Shown here in pieces: positions 46,620-55,819 of a stretch of DNA of 64,000 bases. The notes under the pieces were generated by a model. The model was not told the DNA's origin and ran no database searches. It saw only the letters and a list, made by a program, of their open reading frames with translations. The stretch spans positions 1,943,001 through 2,007,000 of the forward strand of contig NZ_JARRCW010000001.1 of assembly GCF_031501865.1 (NCBI RefSeq), in the 5' to 3' direction. Position 1 is the first letter of the stretch. Each line of letters opens with the position of its first letter. This DNA comes from Pseudovibrio sp. M1P-2-3. Lineage in GTDB: Bacteria > Pseudomonadota > Alphaproteobacteria > Rhizobiales > Stappiaceae. Position numbers and translations under genes: made by a program.

Positions 46620-47163
46620 ATATAGGCAGGTATGTCGCGCAGGATAAACAGGTCCGTCAGCGCATCGATGACTTCGCTCGCAGTCAGCTTTCGCTTCACC
46701 CGAATAGCAAGGCATTCACGCGTATACTCATCCAAAATATTCAACGTTCTCAATGCCCTGCCATCATCAGTTCGATGATGGACAAAGTCATAGGACCACA
46801 CGTGATTGCGATACTGTGGCCGGAGACGTATGCAAGACCCATCATTGAGCCAGAGCCGCCCCTGTTTCGGTTGCTTCATGCGAACCTTCAACCCCTCTCG
46901 TCGCCACAGACGTTCAACACGTTTATCGTTCACTTGCCATCCAGCCTCTCGGAGCAAAGCGGCAATGCGACGGTAACCGTAACGGCCATATTGGCGTGCC
47001 AGCTCAATCATATCTGCAACCAGCTGATCTTCATCCGCTCGCCCTTTGGGGAAGCGACGCTGTGTGGAGCGATGCTGGCCAAGAGCGCGGCATACGCGCC
47101 GTTCGGATACCTTTATTTGAGTGCGAACATGATTGATGCAGACCCGGCGACGAGCGGGGCTTA
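46620..47163 (-). pseudogene. IS3 OrfB (element a), 3' truncated
   Basis: Frame begins after the OrfA-OrfB frameshift ([21 protein letters not shown]) and includes [24 protein letters not shown] and the start of the rve domain, [11 protein letters not shown] (first Asp). It lacks the second Asp and Glu. Inactive. Confidence 0.88.
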
Positions 47164-47439
47164 GAAGTTTCCCTTTGCAGCCTCCTTCAAGATCAGCTTA
47201 TCCAGTGTCAGATCCGAGACTGCACGGCGTAACCGCTCATTTTCTTTCTGCAACCGCTTCAGTTCCTTGAGTTGTTCTGTACCCATGCCACCGTACTTCT
47301 TCCTCCAACGGTAATAGGTTTGTTCAGGAACACCTATCTGGCCGATCGCATCTACGTGCGACATCCCTTGTCCCGTCAGAACTTCAACCTGCCACAATTT
47401 AACGACAATCTCTTCTGGCTTTGGTCTCTTGATTCCCAT
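47161..47439 (-). CDS. IS3 OrfA (element a), 92 aa
   Basis: HTH_Tnp_1 protein MGIKRPKPEEIVVKLWQVEVL, GVPEQTYYRWRKKYGGM, then a leucine-zipper-like KELKRLQKENERLRRAVSDLTLDKLILKEA. Start ATG 47439. Stop overlaps the OrfB frame near AAAGGGAAAC, the likely -1 shift region. Cannot act alone because OrfB is cut. Confidence 0.85.
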   Translation of the reverse strand: MGIKRPKPEEIVVKLWQVEVLTGQGMSHVDAIGQIGVPEQTYYRWRKKYGGMGTEQLKELKRLQKENERLRRAVSDLTLDKLILKEAAKGNF

Positions 47440-47496
47440 ATCGAGTCCTCCGTTTTCCCAATCATAAACGTGAACCACTTCTTTGGGGGAGGCTCA

Positions 47497-47745
47497 GATC
47501 AAGACGGATACTCTAAACTCACAGCCCATTGCGGCAAGTTCGGCAAAGTTTTTTTCATAGATCCCCATCGAGTTCGAGCGTACAAAACGATTGTAAAGGG
47601 TTGTATAGGGCCGTACTCGCTGGGAGCATCCCGCCAGTGCAGGTCATTTTTGAGCACAAAAACTATACCCGATAGAACGCGTCTGTCATCTACTTTTGCC
47701 TGACCGCGAGAGCGGGGAAAGCAAGGCGAGATTGGAGCCATAGAA
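47497..47745 (-). pseudogene. IS5-family (IS1031-like) transposase N-terminal relic
   Basis: FPRSRGQAKVDDRRVLSGIVFVLKNDLHWRDAPSEYGP matches the start of IS5-family OrfA proteins (DDRRVLSGIVxVLKxGxxWRDAP). It is frameshifted afterwards and cut at 47497 by the IS3 end. Confidence 0.75.
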
Positions 47746-47755
47746 GCTTCAGATA

Positions 47756-48162
47756 AGAGGAATAAGTCACCTATGACTGCAGCTTATAAATAATGATAGA
47801 CACTCAAAGTACTTAAATTAACGTAATGGATCCTGACCATAATGACCTTCGAATTTATAATGATATTTTAAGTAGCGCATTAAGTTGCTTGATGAAAACA
47901 ACAAGTATTTAATGGATTTTTTTGTTGTTTACTTTTTAAATATATTATATAAACTTCTAGTTCAGAGGTTTTTGTGGTTTTTTAATTCGGTGCGGTAGGT
48001 GTATTACAGTGTTCTATTCCAAGCCGGGAAAATGAGTGCAAATGTATGGATATTTATTTTTTAAAATATCCATATCGGTTGTTGTAATATGTCGATCTAC
48101 ATATAGAGCCCCGCTATTTTCTAAGGGAAATTTTGAGCTGTCACGGTTCGTGAGCCGTATCA
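47756..48162. other. AT-rich gene-free leader of the PleD-like gene
   Basis: No coding frame. It contains a perfect 10-bp inverted repeat ATGGATATTT / AAATATCCAT (48046-48055, 48064-48073) about 90 bp before the next gene. No clear -10/-35 pair is identifiable by eye. Confidence 0.45.
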
Positions 48163-49401
48163 ATGACACACATTCCTATGATGAACGCTGAAGCAAAAAT
48201 AAACAGAACTTCCGGAAAAATTCTTCTAGTTGCTCCTTCAAGAGGGCAGATATATGATATGCTTTCACCGCTAGTGGAAATATCTGACCGCCTTACAATC
48301 ATAGAGAATTTTGACCAACTACAAGATGAATTATGGTATACTAGTACACTACCTGTTTGCATAGTTTTGCCCATCTTGGAGCTTAATCACTTTGATTTGC
48401 AGAAGATGTCGAGTTCTATAAAAAAATTTCGACAAATAGTGCAGGGCGAGGTGCCTTTACTAGTGATTACTTCTGGGAACGCTCCTGTTCCTCTTGAATT
48501 AAGGCCGACCGCAGCAATGTCCGATGCAGTTTCGCCAGATGTTCTGATCCCACGTATTGCGGGTTTAAAACGCCTTACCAACAGATCAGAGGAAGCGCGT
48601 GTCCGTAGAAGGCTCTTTGGCTCGCTTCCTGACTACAGGAGAGCGTTTTTTACTTCTAAGCTTCAACGATTGCTCATTTCTGGTTCAGGCCGCAGTTTTG
48701 TAGACCTGAATAAACAAAGAATGCTTAAACTGGAAGTAGTTAAGGCACATACGCCACGACTTGTGGAATGCTATCTCACCCAATATCACTTCGATGCTGT
48801 TATTTTAGATAAGCCTATTTGGGAGTCTGTGGATGAGCTCATTAGCATACGGTCTGATCCTCGTTACTTAAATATTCCTATTTTAGCTCAAGCTGACACT
48901 CCAGCAGAAGCTAGAGCCTTATATAATGCGGGTGCTACTGACGTTTTTGTTGGACAACTCAGCTCCAGAACTATTCTCAGCCATCTATATTCGGCGTTGC
49001 GGGCAGGAAGAAGGCAACGGTTGATTGATACTATCCTAACGGTTTCAAGCAAATGGCTATCAAGAAACAATACGCAAGGTATCGTATCAGTAGATATATA
49101 TAATTCTTACCTCTCTCTTTTAGAAGAGTCTACAAGCCGACGTGGGGAGGCTGTTTTTGAGCTTGAACTACTGGACCTAATTGGTCGCTTTACCGGTACA
49201 GACCAAGAAATAATGCGCAAAAATCAGGAAGCATGGTCAGGTACAGTTTTATCAATCGCTTTGGCTGTTTGCCGGGACGAGGATTTCGTGGCCAATGTGG
49301 AAGGATATGGCCCTGTCGCTGTTCTGCGTACGAAAAAAGGCCTAGATCAACTTTCCAATAGAATAATGGTAATGGTACGCACGACTGGATTAGGAACGTA
49401 A
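48163..49401 (+). CDS. degenerate PleD-like protein (receiver-like domains plus GGDEF-like remnant)
   Basis: 412 aa. The layout mirrors PleD (receiver, receiver, GGDEF) but key residues are missing. Domain 1 (about 18-140) starts GKILLVAPSRG where a receiver has the acidic pair (VDD). Domain 2 (about 190-295) keeps the phospho-acceptor-like Asp in FDAVILDKP but has FVGQL in place of the conserved Lys-Pro. The last part (about 300-400) has the position and length of a GGDEF domain but no GGDEF or GGEEF signature. It is therefore probably non-catalytic and could act as an interaction or c-di-GMP-sensing protein like Caulobacter PopA; this is inference. ATG 48163 has no good RBS; ATG 48178 or 48181 are alternatives. 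Confidence 0.65.
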   Translation: MTHIPMMNAEAKINRTSGKILLVAPSRGQIYDMLSPLVEISDRLTIIENFDQLQDELWYTSTLPVCIVLPILELNHFDLQKMSSSIKKFRQIVQGEVPLLVITSGNAPVPLELRPTAAMSDAVSPDVLIPRIAGLKRLTNRSEEARVRRRLFGSLPDYRRAFFTSKLQRLLISGSGRSFVDLNKQRMLKLEVVKAHTPRLVECYLTQYHFDAVILDKPIWESVDELISIRSDPRYLNIPILAQADTPAEARALYNAGATDVFVGQLSSRTILSHLYSALRAGRRQRLIDTILTVSSKWLSRNNTQGIVSVDIYNSYLSLLEESTSRRGEAVFELELLDLIGRFTGTDQEIMRKNQEAWSGTVLSIALAVCRDEDFVANVEGYGPVAVLRTKKGLDQLSNRIMVMVRTTGLGT

Positions 49402-49410
49402 CTTACTCAG

Positions 49411-49440
49411 TGGAGCAAAGTAGGATGTTTCACTGCTCCA
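49411..49440 (+). terminator. weak hairpin after the PleD-like gene
   Basis: TGGAGCA (49411-49417) and TGCTCCA (49434-49440), loop 16 nt, no T run. Confidence 0.3.
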
Positions 49441-49515
49441 GTGTTGCTAACTAAAGTTAAAGCAGCTTGTGCTTTTTATATTGAGCAGCCCCGTTTGATT
49501 GGTCCGCTTTGAAAG

Positions 49516-50214
49516 TTAGTGTATGGTTGGTCTTTGGTCCATCGGAATAATGACTTCCGGAACCGGCGGGCGGTAACCCAGAGCACTATGCGGTCGTTTG
49601 GTATTGTAGTGTTTCCTCCAGTTTTCTATGATTATTTGGGCTTCACGTAGGGAGTAGAAGATTTCTCCGTTCAATAATTCATCACGCATTCGCCCATTGA
49701 AACTCTCGCAATATCCGTTTTCCCATGGCGAGCCTGGCTCAATGTAGGCTGTTTGGGCTCCGACGGCTTTGATCCACTTTTGAACCGCCTCAGCAACGAA
49801 CTCAGGGCCGTTATCTGAACGAATATAGGCAGGTGGCCCGCGCACAATGAACAGATCCGTCAGCACATCGATGACCTCGTTCGAGTTCAGCTTTCGCTTC
49901 ACCCGAATAGCAAGGCATTCACGCGTATACTCATCCAAAATATTCAACGTTCTGAATGCCCTGCCATCTTCGGTTCGATGGTGGACAAAGTCATAGGACC
50001 ACACGTGATTGCGATACTGTGGCCGGAGACGTGTGCAAGACCCATCATTGAGCCAGAGCCGCCCCTTTTTCGGTTGCTTCATGGGAACTTTCAGCCCCTC
50101 TCGTCTCCAAAGGCGCTCGACACGTTTGTCGTTCACTTGCCAACCCGCTTCTCGAAGCAAAGCAGCAATCCGGCGATAGCCGTAGCGACCATATTGACGG
50201 GCCAGTTCAATCAT
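49516..50214 (-). CDS. IS3-family OrfB transposase, 232 aa or longer
   Basis: rve integrase: [17 protein letters not shown] (Asp), [16 protein letters not shown] (Asp) and [20 protein letters not shown] (Glu), ending [13 protein letters not shown]. Natural expression is by a -1 shift from OrfA, so the frame really extends upstream to about 50372; ATG 50214 is only the first internal start. OrfA is split by the transposon, so this copy cannot be expressed normally. Confidence 0.9.
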   Translation of the reverse strand: MIELARQYGRYGYRRIAALLREAGWQVNDKRVERLWRREGLKVPMKQPKKGRLWLNDGSCTRLRPQYRNHVWSYDFVHHRTEDGRAFRTLNILDEYTRECLAIRVKRKLNSNEVIDVLTDLFIVRGPPAYIRSDNGPEFVAEAVQKWIKAVGAQTAYIEPGSPWENGYCESFNGRMRDELLNGEIFYSLREAQIIIENWRKHYNTKRPHSALGYRPPVPEVIIPMDQRPTIH

Positions 50215-50455
50215 ATCCGCGACCAGCTGGCTTTCATCCGCTCGCCCTTTGGGGAAGCGACGCTGTGTGGAGCGATGCTGACCAAGAACACGACAAACAC
50301 GCCGTTCGGATACCTTTATCTGAGTGCGAACATGATTGATGCAGGCCCGGCGACGAGCGGGGCTTAGAAGTTTCCCTTTGCAGCCTCCCTAAGGATCAGC
50401 TTGTCCAATGTCAGATCAGAGACCGCACGGCGTAACCGCTCATTTTCTTTCTGCA

Positions 50456-50463
50456 GTCGCTTC
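50456..50463. repeat. 8-bp target site duplication, left copy
   Basis: GTCGCTTC here and at 55575-55582 flank the IS66-bounded segment. The intact IS3 copy at 47161-47496 has a single CCGCTTC at this place. IS66 elements make 8-bp duplications. Confidence 0.9.
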
Positions 50464-50780
50464 GTAAGCGCGCGGCCTGACCGACCTAACGCTGTTGTAA
50501 TTCGTGGTTCAAGTTCTGCCTGATCTAATTATGCGGGACTGGACTCATAAGCAAGAGAAACAAGACGTATTGGAGCGATGGATAAGCGCACCGTTTGTGA
50601 GGAGGCTTTGTCGTCTCCTGAATCTGTCACCCATATTGCCCGCAGAACGGGCTTAACAAGGGGCGTCTATATAATTGGCTTATGGACCAACGTTACAACC
50701 CTTCCCCAAAACCTACCGTTGATGACCCTAAACCAGCAGCCTTAGTTCCGGTTAGCGTTTCTACAAGTCAGTGTTGTGAA
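50464..50780 (+). pseudogene. left-end IS66 relic with decayed tnpA
   Basis: After the terminal repeat, shifted frames give KTYWSDG, then KRTVCEEALSSPESVTHIAR (residues of the TnpA HTH), [20 protein letters not shown] and LVPVSVS, with at least two single-base indels. It is clearly a different IS66 lineage from element A at the right end. Confidence 0.75.
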
Positions 50781-50871
50781 GCATGGAATAAACTTATCAA
50801 CCAACCAGAGAGAATAACCTCAATCGGCATGCGAAAATGGGCCCATGGGTCATAATGTATGAGGATTGGTA

Positions 50872-51447
50872 TTACCTGTGGTAAATAATACCTTGGGTTT
50901 TATAGTATGTATTTGAGGTTATGTTTGTAAATTTTTTTTTGATAATTTTTTCGATTATGTGGCTATTTCTGCCAACGAGAATAAAGTGGACTTGGTTCTG
51001 CCCAAAGCCACAGTAAACTCTCGGGTTGCTTTTATAAGACCCGCGATGATGTTCAAGTAAATACCTTGACGGATTGATGCCCCGCACATTTTGGAAATTG
51101 TTGTTGTTTACCTGTTGGTTCCAGGCGGCTTTCACCAGCAAAGCCCCGGGTATATCATCGGATGACGTCCCTAGATGCGCGATGCAGCGCTGCCCTCCGG
51201 TGGTGAATTCACAAAACCAGCACCCGGTAAACTCTCCCGAAATGGTATTTTTTAAACTCGGATTGATGTCCGTGTAGGTGATGACATTCTCGCGCCAGTC
51301 TAAGTACTGATACGACCCATGGAAGAGCTTTTTGTTGATCCGCCATATACTACGACCTCTCCCGTCCGGCCTGTCGCCCCGGTTTCGGATCGGAATGAGG
51401 GATCTCATGTCATCGCCAACACGCAGCAAATTCAGTAAACCAGACAT
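50872..51447 (-). CDS. unknown 191-aa transposon cargo protein
   Basis: I do not recognise a family with confidence. It has no signal peptide and no membrane helix. A central block GEFTGCWFCEFTTGGQRCIAHLGT (written here as its key residues G..GCW....GG.RC.AH.GT, about residues 71-94) has Cys and His residues that could be catalytic or structural. It is followed by VKAAWNQQVN, and the C-terminal 40 residues are basic. AT-rich compared with housekeeping genes. Start ATG 51447, AGGAG 13 nt upstream. Divergently transcribed from the AraC-type gene with 254 bp between, so it is a plausible regulatory target. Confidence 0.6.
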   Translation of the reverse strand: MSGLLNLLRVGDDMRSLIPIRNRGDRPDGRGRSIWRINKKLFHGSYQYLDWRENVITYTDINPSLKNTISGEFTGCWFCEFTTGGQRCIAHLGTSSDDIPGALLVKAAWNQQVNNNNFQNVRGINPSRYLLEHHRGSYKSNPRVYCGFGQNQVHFILVGRNSHIIEKIIKKKFTNITSNTYYKTQGIIYHR

Positions 51448-51562
51448 GCCAATACTATGCTCCTGTTAATTCTTGTGCTGGTTTGCAACGGGCGCCGCAC
51501 GGTCCCGCAGCCTGTATAGGTCTATTTTATATCTAATGATTGCGAAATGAGATAATCACACG

Positions 51563-51604
51563 TCTCAAATTATTGTCTCAGTATCTCAAAATATTATTCC
51601 TCAA
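51563..51604. promoter_or_regulatory. TCTCA direct repeats between the cargo gene and araC-type gene
   Basis: TCTCAAATTATT, TCTCAGTA, TCTCAAAATATT and CCTCAA follow each other within 42 bp in the 254-bp divergent intergenic region. AraC-family proteins commonly bind direct repeats, so this is a candidate operator. The rest of the intergenic region shows nothing definite. Confidence 0.35.
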
Positions 51605-51701
51605 TTTGATCTTGCAAAATAACTCTCAATCACTGCACAGTTAACACGCTGATCTATGGACTTACTAAGACTGCAATGGGCGTAGCTAGGGAGTTTCGGT
51701 C

Positions 51702-52769
51702 GTGTCTATATTAATTGATCACGAAGTTGTGCCTCGGGACAGAAAACTCACACACTCAACCTTTAATACATCTGTTGTCGCCAAAAGCGAGCAATACGAC
51801 ATCTGGCAAACTAGTATTTCATGTATTTTTGAAACGGCTACCCCTCAAGCCTTTAAAGAAGATGGGTTCAATGCCTGCATCAGCTCAACGTGGTTTAACT
51901 GCATGCTCTTTGCTCGAACACGGTGCCCTGGTCAAACATGGGTGCGAACAAAGTTAAAGGCAGCTACAGACGGACTGGATCATCTGATGTTCCAGTTTTA
52001 CGTCACCGGGGAACATACATGGCAGAAAAAAGGTGATTACTTAGTTCTGCCAAGAAGAGGAATACTGGTCTTTGACTTATCTCAGGAAGTAACATCAATT
52101 ACCACGCACGCTGAAACAATTGTCTTGATAATTCCAAAACTTCTACTCTCACAATATATTGACATTTCCCACAATTATCACATGAAGATATTTTATCCGG
52201 ATAGCTCTTTGACACTAGCTCTTTATGATCATGTCTTAACTCTAGACCGTCTAAGGACAGATTTAAGTGTATCAGAAGCCCAGCTGCTGTTACCTGCAAC
52301 CCTTTCCTTGGTCTCAGCATGTATCAATTCAACGCTAAATTGGGATAATCCCGCGCAACTGACCGCACTTAAGAGTACGTTCAAGCATAGACTAACAGAT
52401 CTGATTGATAGAAACCTTAGCAACCACAATCTCAGTACACTCTTGGTTTCAGGACAAATGGGTATGTCTAGGGCTACCCTTTATCGCTTCCTTGAAGATT
52501 GTGGAGGGGTAGAGAGCTTTATTCGTAAAAGACGGTTAGACCATGCGGCAAAGCTTCTAAGTGATCCTCGTAATATACGGCAAAAAATCTACGACATAGC
52601 AAATGAAGTCGGTTACAAAACCGAAGCAGGCTTTTGTAAAGCCTTCAAGCGTCAGTTCGGAATCACTCCCAGTGATGCTAGAAACTCTTACGCCGACATC
52701 GAACAAAAAAACATAAACATTGAGGGTGCTTTAGACAGAAGCTATGAAGAGTGGATCCGATCAATGTAA
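51702..52769 (+). CDS. AraC-family transcriptional regulator, 355 aa
   Basis: Long N-terminal sensor-like domain of the AraC_binding_2 type (about 20-215: WQTSISCIFETATPQAF, YLVLPRRGILVFDLSQEV). The C-terminal AraC DNA-binding domain has two HTH units (about 245-335): STLLVSGQMGMSRATLYRFLEDCGGVESFIRKRRLDHAAKLL and then KIYDIANEVGYKTEAGFCKAFKRQFGITPSDAR, the AraC signature. GTG 51702 is the start of the open frame, preceded by GGGAGTTTC; no nearer ATG fits. It lies inside the IS66-bounded transposon and is divergent from the unknown gene. Confidence 0.88.
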   Translation: MSILIDHEVVPRDRKLTHSTFNTSVVAKSEQYDIWQTSISCIFETATPQAFKEDGFNACISSTWFNCMLFARTRCPGQTWVRTKLKAATDGLDHLMFQFYVTGEHTWQKKGDYLVLPRRGILVFDLSQEVTSITTHAETIVLIIPKLLLSQYIDISHNYHMKIFYPDSSLTLALYDHVLTLDRLRTDLSVSEAQLLLPATLSLVSACINSTLNWDNPAQLTALKSTFKHRLTDLIDRNLSNHNLSTLLVSGQMGMSRATLYRFLEDCGGVESFIRKRRLDHAAKLLSDPRNIRQKIYDIANEVGYKTEAGFCKAFKRQFGITPSDARNSYADIEQKNINIEGALDRSYEEWIRSM

Positions 52770-52789
52770 CGCACCTGCTCTATTTTTTT

Positions 52790-53153
52790 GGGCGTTGTTG
52801 CAATATTCAGTAAGGTGACTATAGGTTTGTCAAACTTTCTTTGATCGAAGCGATATTTATGCCCTTTAAACACTTAAATGATCGGCGTCACAAGTTTAGC
52901 AAAGCCCAACTCAAAGTCACCAACTGGGCCCACTATAATGAGAGCTTGCGTCGTCGTGGGGATATTGCCATTTGGGTTGATGCCAGCGTTGCAAACAGCT
53001 GGTTGGCTCCAGCTGTCAAGCGCCGCGGCCGACCTAGCACATTCTCAGATCTGGCCATAGAAACCTGTTTGAGGGCACGCTCTGTTTTTGGTCTTGCCCT
53101 GCGTCAAACGCAGGGGTTTATGCGTTCTATCTTCACCCTTATGAAGCTGGTTT
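52790..53153 (+). pseudogene. IS5-family element, 5' fragment
   Basis: Begins with the IS5 terminal sequence GGCGTTGTTGCAATATTCAG and encodes MPFKHLNDRRHKFSKAQLKVTNWAHYNESLRRRGDI through LRQTQGFMRSIF, homologous to the IS5 transposase at 32753. It is cut at 53153 by the right end of IS66 A. Confidence 0.85.
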
Positions 53154-53196
53154 GTGAGCGGTTGGTAAACCCGACCTTTCTCTAGAAACTAGGCCC

Positions 53197-53223
53197 ACTA
53201 TACTCCGCTTTGCGGAGTATAGT
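53197..53223. terminator. perfect hairpin at the tnpC stop
   Basis: ACTATACTCCGC and GCGGAGTATAGT, 12-bp perfect stem with a TTT loop, overlapping the last codons of tnpC. It may terminate or insulate transcription at the IS66 end. Confidence 0.55.
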
Positions 53224-54681
53224 TCCACGGCAGCAACTCGTTGATGCGATTGATTTTGTGACCCGCAATACGCTCCAGCACCCAGCTCAGCCACGCCTGT
53301 GGATCCACGCCGTTGAGTTTTGCAGTTTCAATGAGGGTGTAAGCGATGGCCATCGCCTCTCCCCCCTTTTGCGATCCGGCAAAGGTCCAGTTGCGTCGGC
53401 CAAGAGCCACAGGCTTGATCGCCCGCTCACAGCTGTTATTGTCCAGCTCCACAAAACCATGATCAAGATAGGGTTTGACCTTAGGGAGACGGGTCAAAGC
53501 ATAGCGCATGGCTTTGGCCAGCGGTGACTTACCCGAGATCTTTGGTAACTGCGCGTGCAGCCAGCTTTCCAAACTTTCTAAAATGGGTTTTGCCTCCCGT
53601 TGTCGGGCACTCTGGCGCACCTCCGCTGGTTGGCCGCGCACCGTCTTTTCGATTGCATAAAGCTTGGCAATCCGCAAGATCACTTCTTGAGCGATGGCCG
53701 AACCTGTGGCCTGATAAATCTCGACGAATTTGCGGCGGATGTGGGCCATACAGGCCATCTCCTGTGTCATCTGCGCTGCAAACAGAGCATTAAAGCCTGC
53801 ATAACCATCGGCATGGACAAATCCTTCATAGTCTTTCAAATGCGTTTCCGGGTGTTCGCCTTTCCGATCTAGAGTGAACCGGTAGTCAGCTGCCGGCGGG
53901 GCGGGCCCTGTCCATGGTCTTTCATCACGCACATACGCCCACACTCTGGCGGTTTTGGTTTTCTTGTTCCCCGGGGCCTGTAGCTTGACCGGGGTATCAT
54001 CGGCAAACAAGGCCTGTCCCTGACGCACATGCTTGGCAATGGCGTCCGCCAGCGGCTTAAGCAAAGCGGTGGATTTCCCAACCCAACCTGCCAGTGTGGA
54101 GCGGCTAAGGTCCAGCCCCTCACGCGCATATATCTGAGATTGACGATATAAGGGAAGGTGATCGCAAAATTTGCTGACAAGAACATGTGCCAGAAGTCCG
54201 GGACCAGGCCGTCCGCGTTCAATCGGACGCGGGGGGAGAGATGCTTGAGCAAATGTCTCACAACACGCACAGGCTTTACGAGGACGTACAAACTGCCGCA
54301 CCACAAACCGGCCGGGGATATAATCCAGCTCCTCGGTAACATCTTCTCCCACGGTTTTGAGTGCACCACCACACGCAGTGCACGCATCCCCCACCTCCAG
54401 AACTTCCGTGCTCCGCGGCAGGCTTTTGGGCAAGGTTTTCCGTTTGGGCTTGTGTCGGCCACTGTGTCACTGGCCCCAACAACGTCCTGCTTTCCCAAGG
54501 AGAGCAACAGTTGCTCAAGATTTTCCGAACGGGTGCCAAACCGGTGGCGATTGGCGCCATGCAGTTGCTGCTGCAGCTGCGCAACCTTCAAAGTCAGCGC
54601 CTTTACCTCTTCTCCCAAAAGCGTGACAAGGCCTTTGAGTTCAGCAGCGCTATCCGGGAGATTTTGAAGGTTCACAAGCAT
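53198..54681 (-). pseudogene. IS66 TnpC transposase with a frameshift
   Basis: N-terminal frame from ATG 54681 (MLVNLQNLPDSAAELKGLVTLL, zipper-like, then GANRHRFGTRSENLEQLLL) runs out of register near 54440. The rest continues in another frame ([33 protein letters not shown], then the DDE domain [19 protein letters not shown] and the late [21 protein letters not shown] with Glu). A one-base indel, or a sequencing error, separates them. All catalytic motifs are otherwise present. Confidence 0.88.
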
Positions 54682-54761
54682 GTAATGCTTTTACCATATT
54701 GGCCCTGAAACCGCGCCTTAAAACGCGGTTTCTACTATGAATTCCAAGGAATTCTAAACAG

Positions 54762-55109
54762 TTAGCCACTGGTGAGCGGCCGCCATGTTTTCCGGGGCAG
54801 GCGCCAGTCAATCCCTTCCAGTAGCAGCGTCAGCTGTGCCGGGGAGAGGCTGACTTTACCTTGGTTTGCGGCAGGCCAGACAAAATGACCACGTTCCAAC
54901 CTTTTGGAGAAAAGACAAGCGCCTTGCGTATCCCACCAAATCAACTTGAGTAAATCGCCACGCCGTCCGCGAAACACAAACAAGTGACCGCTGAAGGGAT
55001 CTTCTTGCAAAACGGTTTCCGCTTTCGCCGCTAACGAGTTAAAGCCACAGCGCATGTCGGTTATGCCTGCGGCAAGCCATACCTTGGTGTTGCTGGGAAC
55101 CGGAATCAT
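54762..55109 (-). CDS. IS66 TnpB (Orf2), 115 aa
   Basis: [43 protein letters not shown] and [15 protein letters not shown]. Overlaps tnpA by 4 nt. Closely similar to the element B copy at 31627-31974. Confidence 0.92.
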   Translation of the reverse strand: MIPVPSNTKVWLAAGITDMRCGFNSLAAKAETVLQEDPFSGHLFVFRGRRGDLLKLIWWDTQGACLFSKRLERGHFVWPAANQGKVSLSPAQLTLLLEGIDWRLPRKTWRPLTSG

Positions 55110-55492
55110 ACAGCCAGCTCCTGAAGCAAAGTGGTAACTTGCGGAAGGCTCAAACTGCCTGAAAGCCGAACCTCATGACCTGATGTCATGCGGATTTCCA
55201 TCACCAATGCAGGCTCGGAACCGGTTTCTGGCGGCGTAGGATCGCAGAGCGTCGATGTCGAGTCCGGAAGCTCCTCAACACTGACAGGAATAAAGGGCTG
55301 CCCCGTTGGTTCTGCATTATGGTCTCTCTCAGAAGGATTGTAACGCTCATCCTTTAGCCAATTATAGAGACGTCCTTTGTTCAACCCATGGCGGCGGGCA
55401 ACCTGAGCCACAGACTCCTTGGCAGACATTGCCTCCTGACAGATCGCCCGTTTGTCCTTGGTACTCCAAGGAACTTTAGTATTGAACTTCAT
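55106..55492 (-). CDS. IS66 TnpA, 128 aa
   Basis: [46 protein letters not shown] followed by a variable linker and [19 protein letters not shown]. Homologous to 31244-31630 but with a diverged linker. Confidence 0.9.
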   Translation of the reverse strand: MKFNTKVPWSTKDKRAICQEAMSAKESVAQVARRHGLNKGRLYNWLKDERYNPSERDHNAEPTGQPFIPVSVEELPDSTSTLCDPTPPETGSEPALVMEIRMTSGHEVRLSGSLSLPQVTTLLQELAV

Positions 55493-55574
55493 TCATTCTG
55501 TCCTGCATGGTTAACTCATGTGGACTATAATTTATGCGGTTCAAAACTGTTAGGTCGGGCAAACCGGACGGACA

Positions 55575-55582
55575 CGTCGCTT
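55575..55582. repeat. 8-bp target site duplication, right copy
   Basis: GTCGCTTC, same as 50456-50463. Confidence 0.9.
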
Positions 55583-55819
55583 CAGTTCCTTGAGTTGTTC
55601 TGTACCCATCCCACCGTACTTCTTCTTCCAACGGTAATAAGTTTGCTCGGTAACACCCATCTGGCGGATCGCATCTACGCGCGACATCCCTTGTCCCATC
55701 AGGACTTCAACCTGCCGCAACTTAACGACAATCTCTTCTGGCTTTGGTCTCTTGATTCCCATATCAAATCCTCCGTTTTCCTAATCGTAAACGTGGACCA
55801 CTTCATTGGGGGAAGCTCA

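Larger units (their letters stand above)
46620..47496 (-). mobile_element. IS3-family element a, truncated by IS256
   Basis: Right terminal repeat, read inward TGAGCCTCCCCC, ends at 47496. The element is cut at about 46620 by the IS256 right end inside OrfB (after ALTDLFILRDIPAY). Same IS type as the complete copy at 49482-55819. Confidence 0.85.
50464..55574. mobile_element. IS66-bounded composite transposon (5111 bp)
   Basis: Both outer ends are the tnpA-proximal ends of IS66-type elements in inverted orientation: left GTAAGCGCGCGG...CCGACCTAAC, right (inward) GTGTCCGTCCGG...CCCGACCTAAC. The left IS66 is a decayed scrap, the right one nearly complete. The whole segment is flanked by the 8-bp duplication. 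Cargo: a 191-aa unknown protein, an AraC-type regulator and an IS5 scrap. That it moved as a unit is inferred from the duplication. Confidence 0.7.
53154..55574 (-). mobile_element. IS66-family element A (2421 bp)
   Basis: The tnpC-side end GTGAGCGGTTGG...CCCGACCT starts at 53154; the tnpA-side end finishes at 55574. Carries tnpA, tnpB and a frameshifted tnpC. Confidence 0.88.
50369..55762 (-). pseudogene. IS3 OrfA, split by the composite transposon
   Basis: The N-terminal part (MGIKRPKPEEIVVKLRQVEVL to EQLKELK) is at 55575-55762. The C-terminal part (KRLQKENERLRRAVSDLTLDKL) is at 50369-50463. They join exactly across the duplicated GTCGCTTC. Confidence 0.9.
49482..55819 (-). mobile_element. 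IS3-family element, complete but split by a 5.1-kb insertion
   Basis: Left end TGAGCAGCCCCG...TTGGTCCGC begins at 49482 and the right end read inward is TGAGCTTCCCCCAATGAAGTGG, ending at 55819. Without 50464-55574 and one copy of the 8-bp duplication the element is about 1.22 kb. Confidence 0.88.

Noticed and set aside
51563-51604. CRISPR-like short repeats
   Set aside because: Units are only 5-12 nt and directly adjacent with no spacers; more like an operator.
53198-54433. calling the 411-codon frame a complete IS66 transposase
   Set aside because: The family N-terminus is present in a different frame (from 54681), so this is a frameshifted tnpC and not an intact gene.
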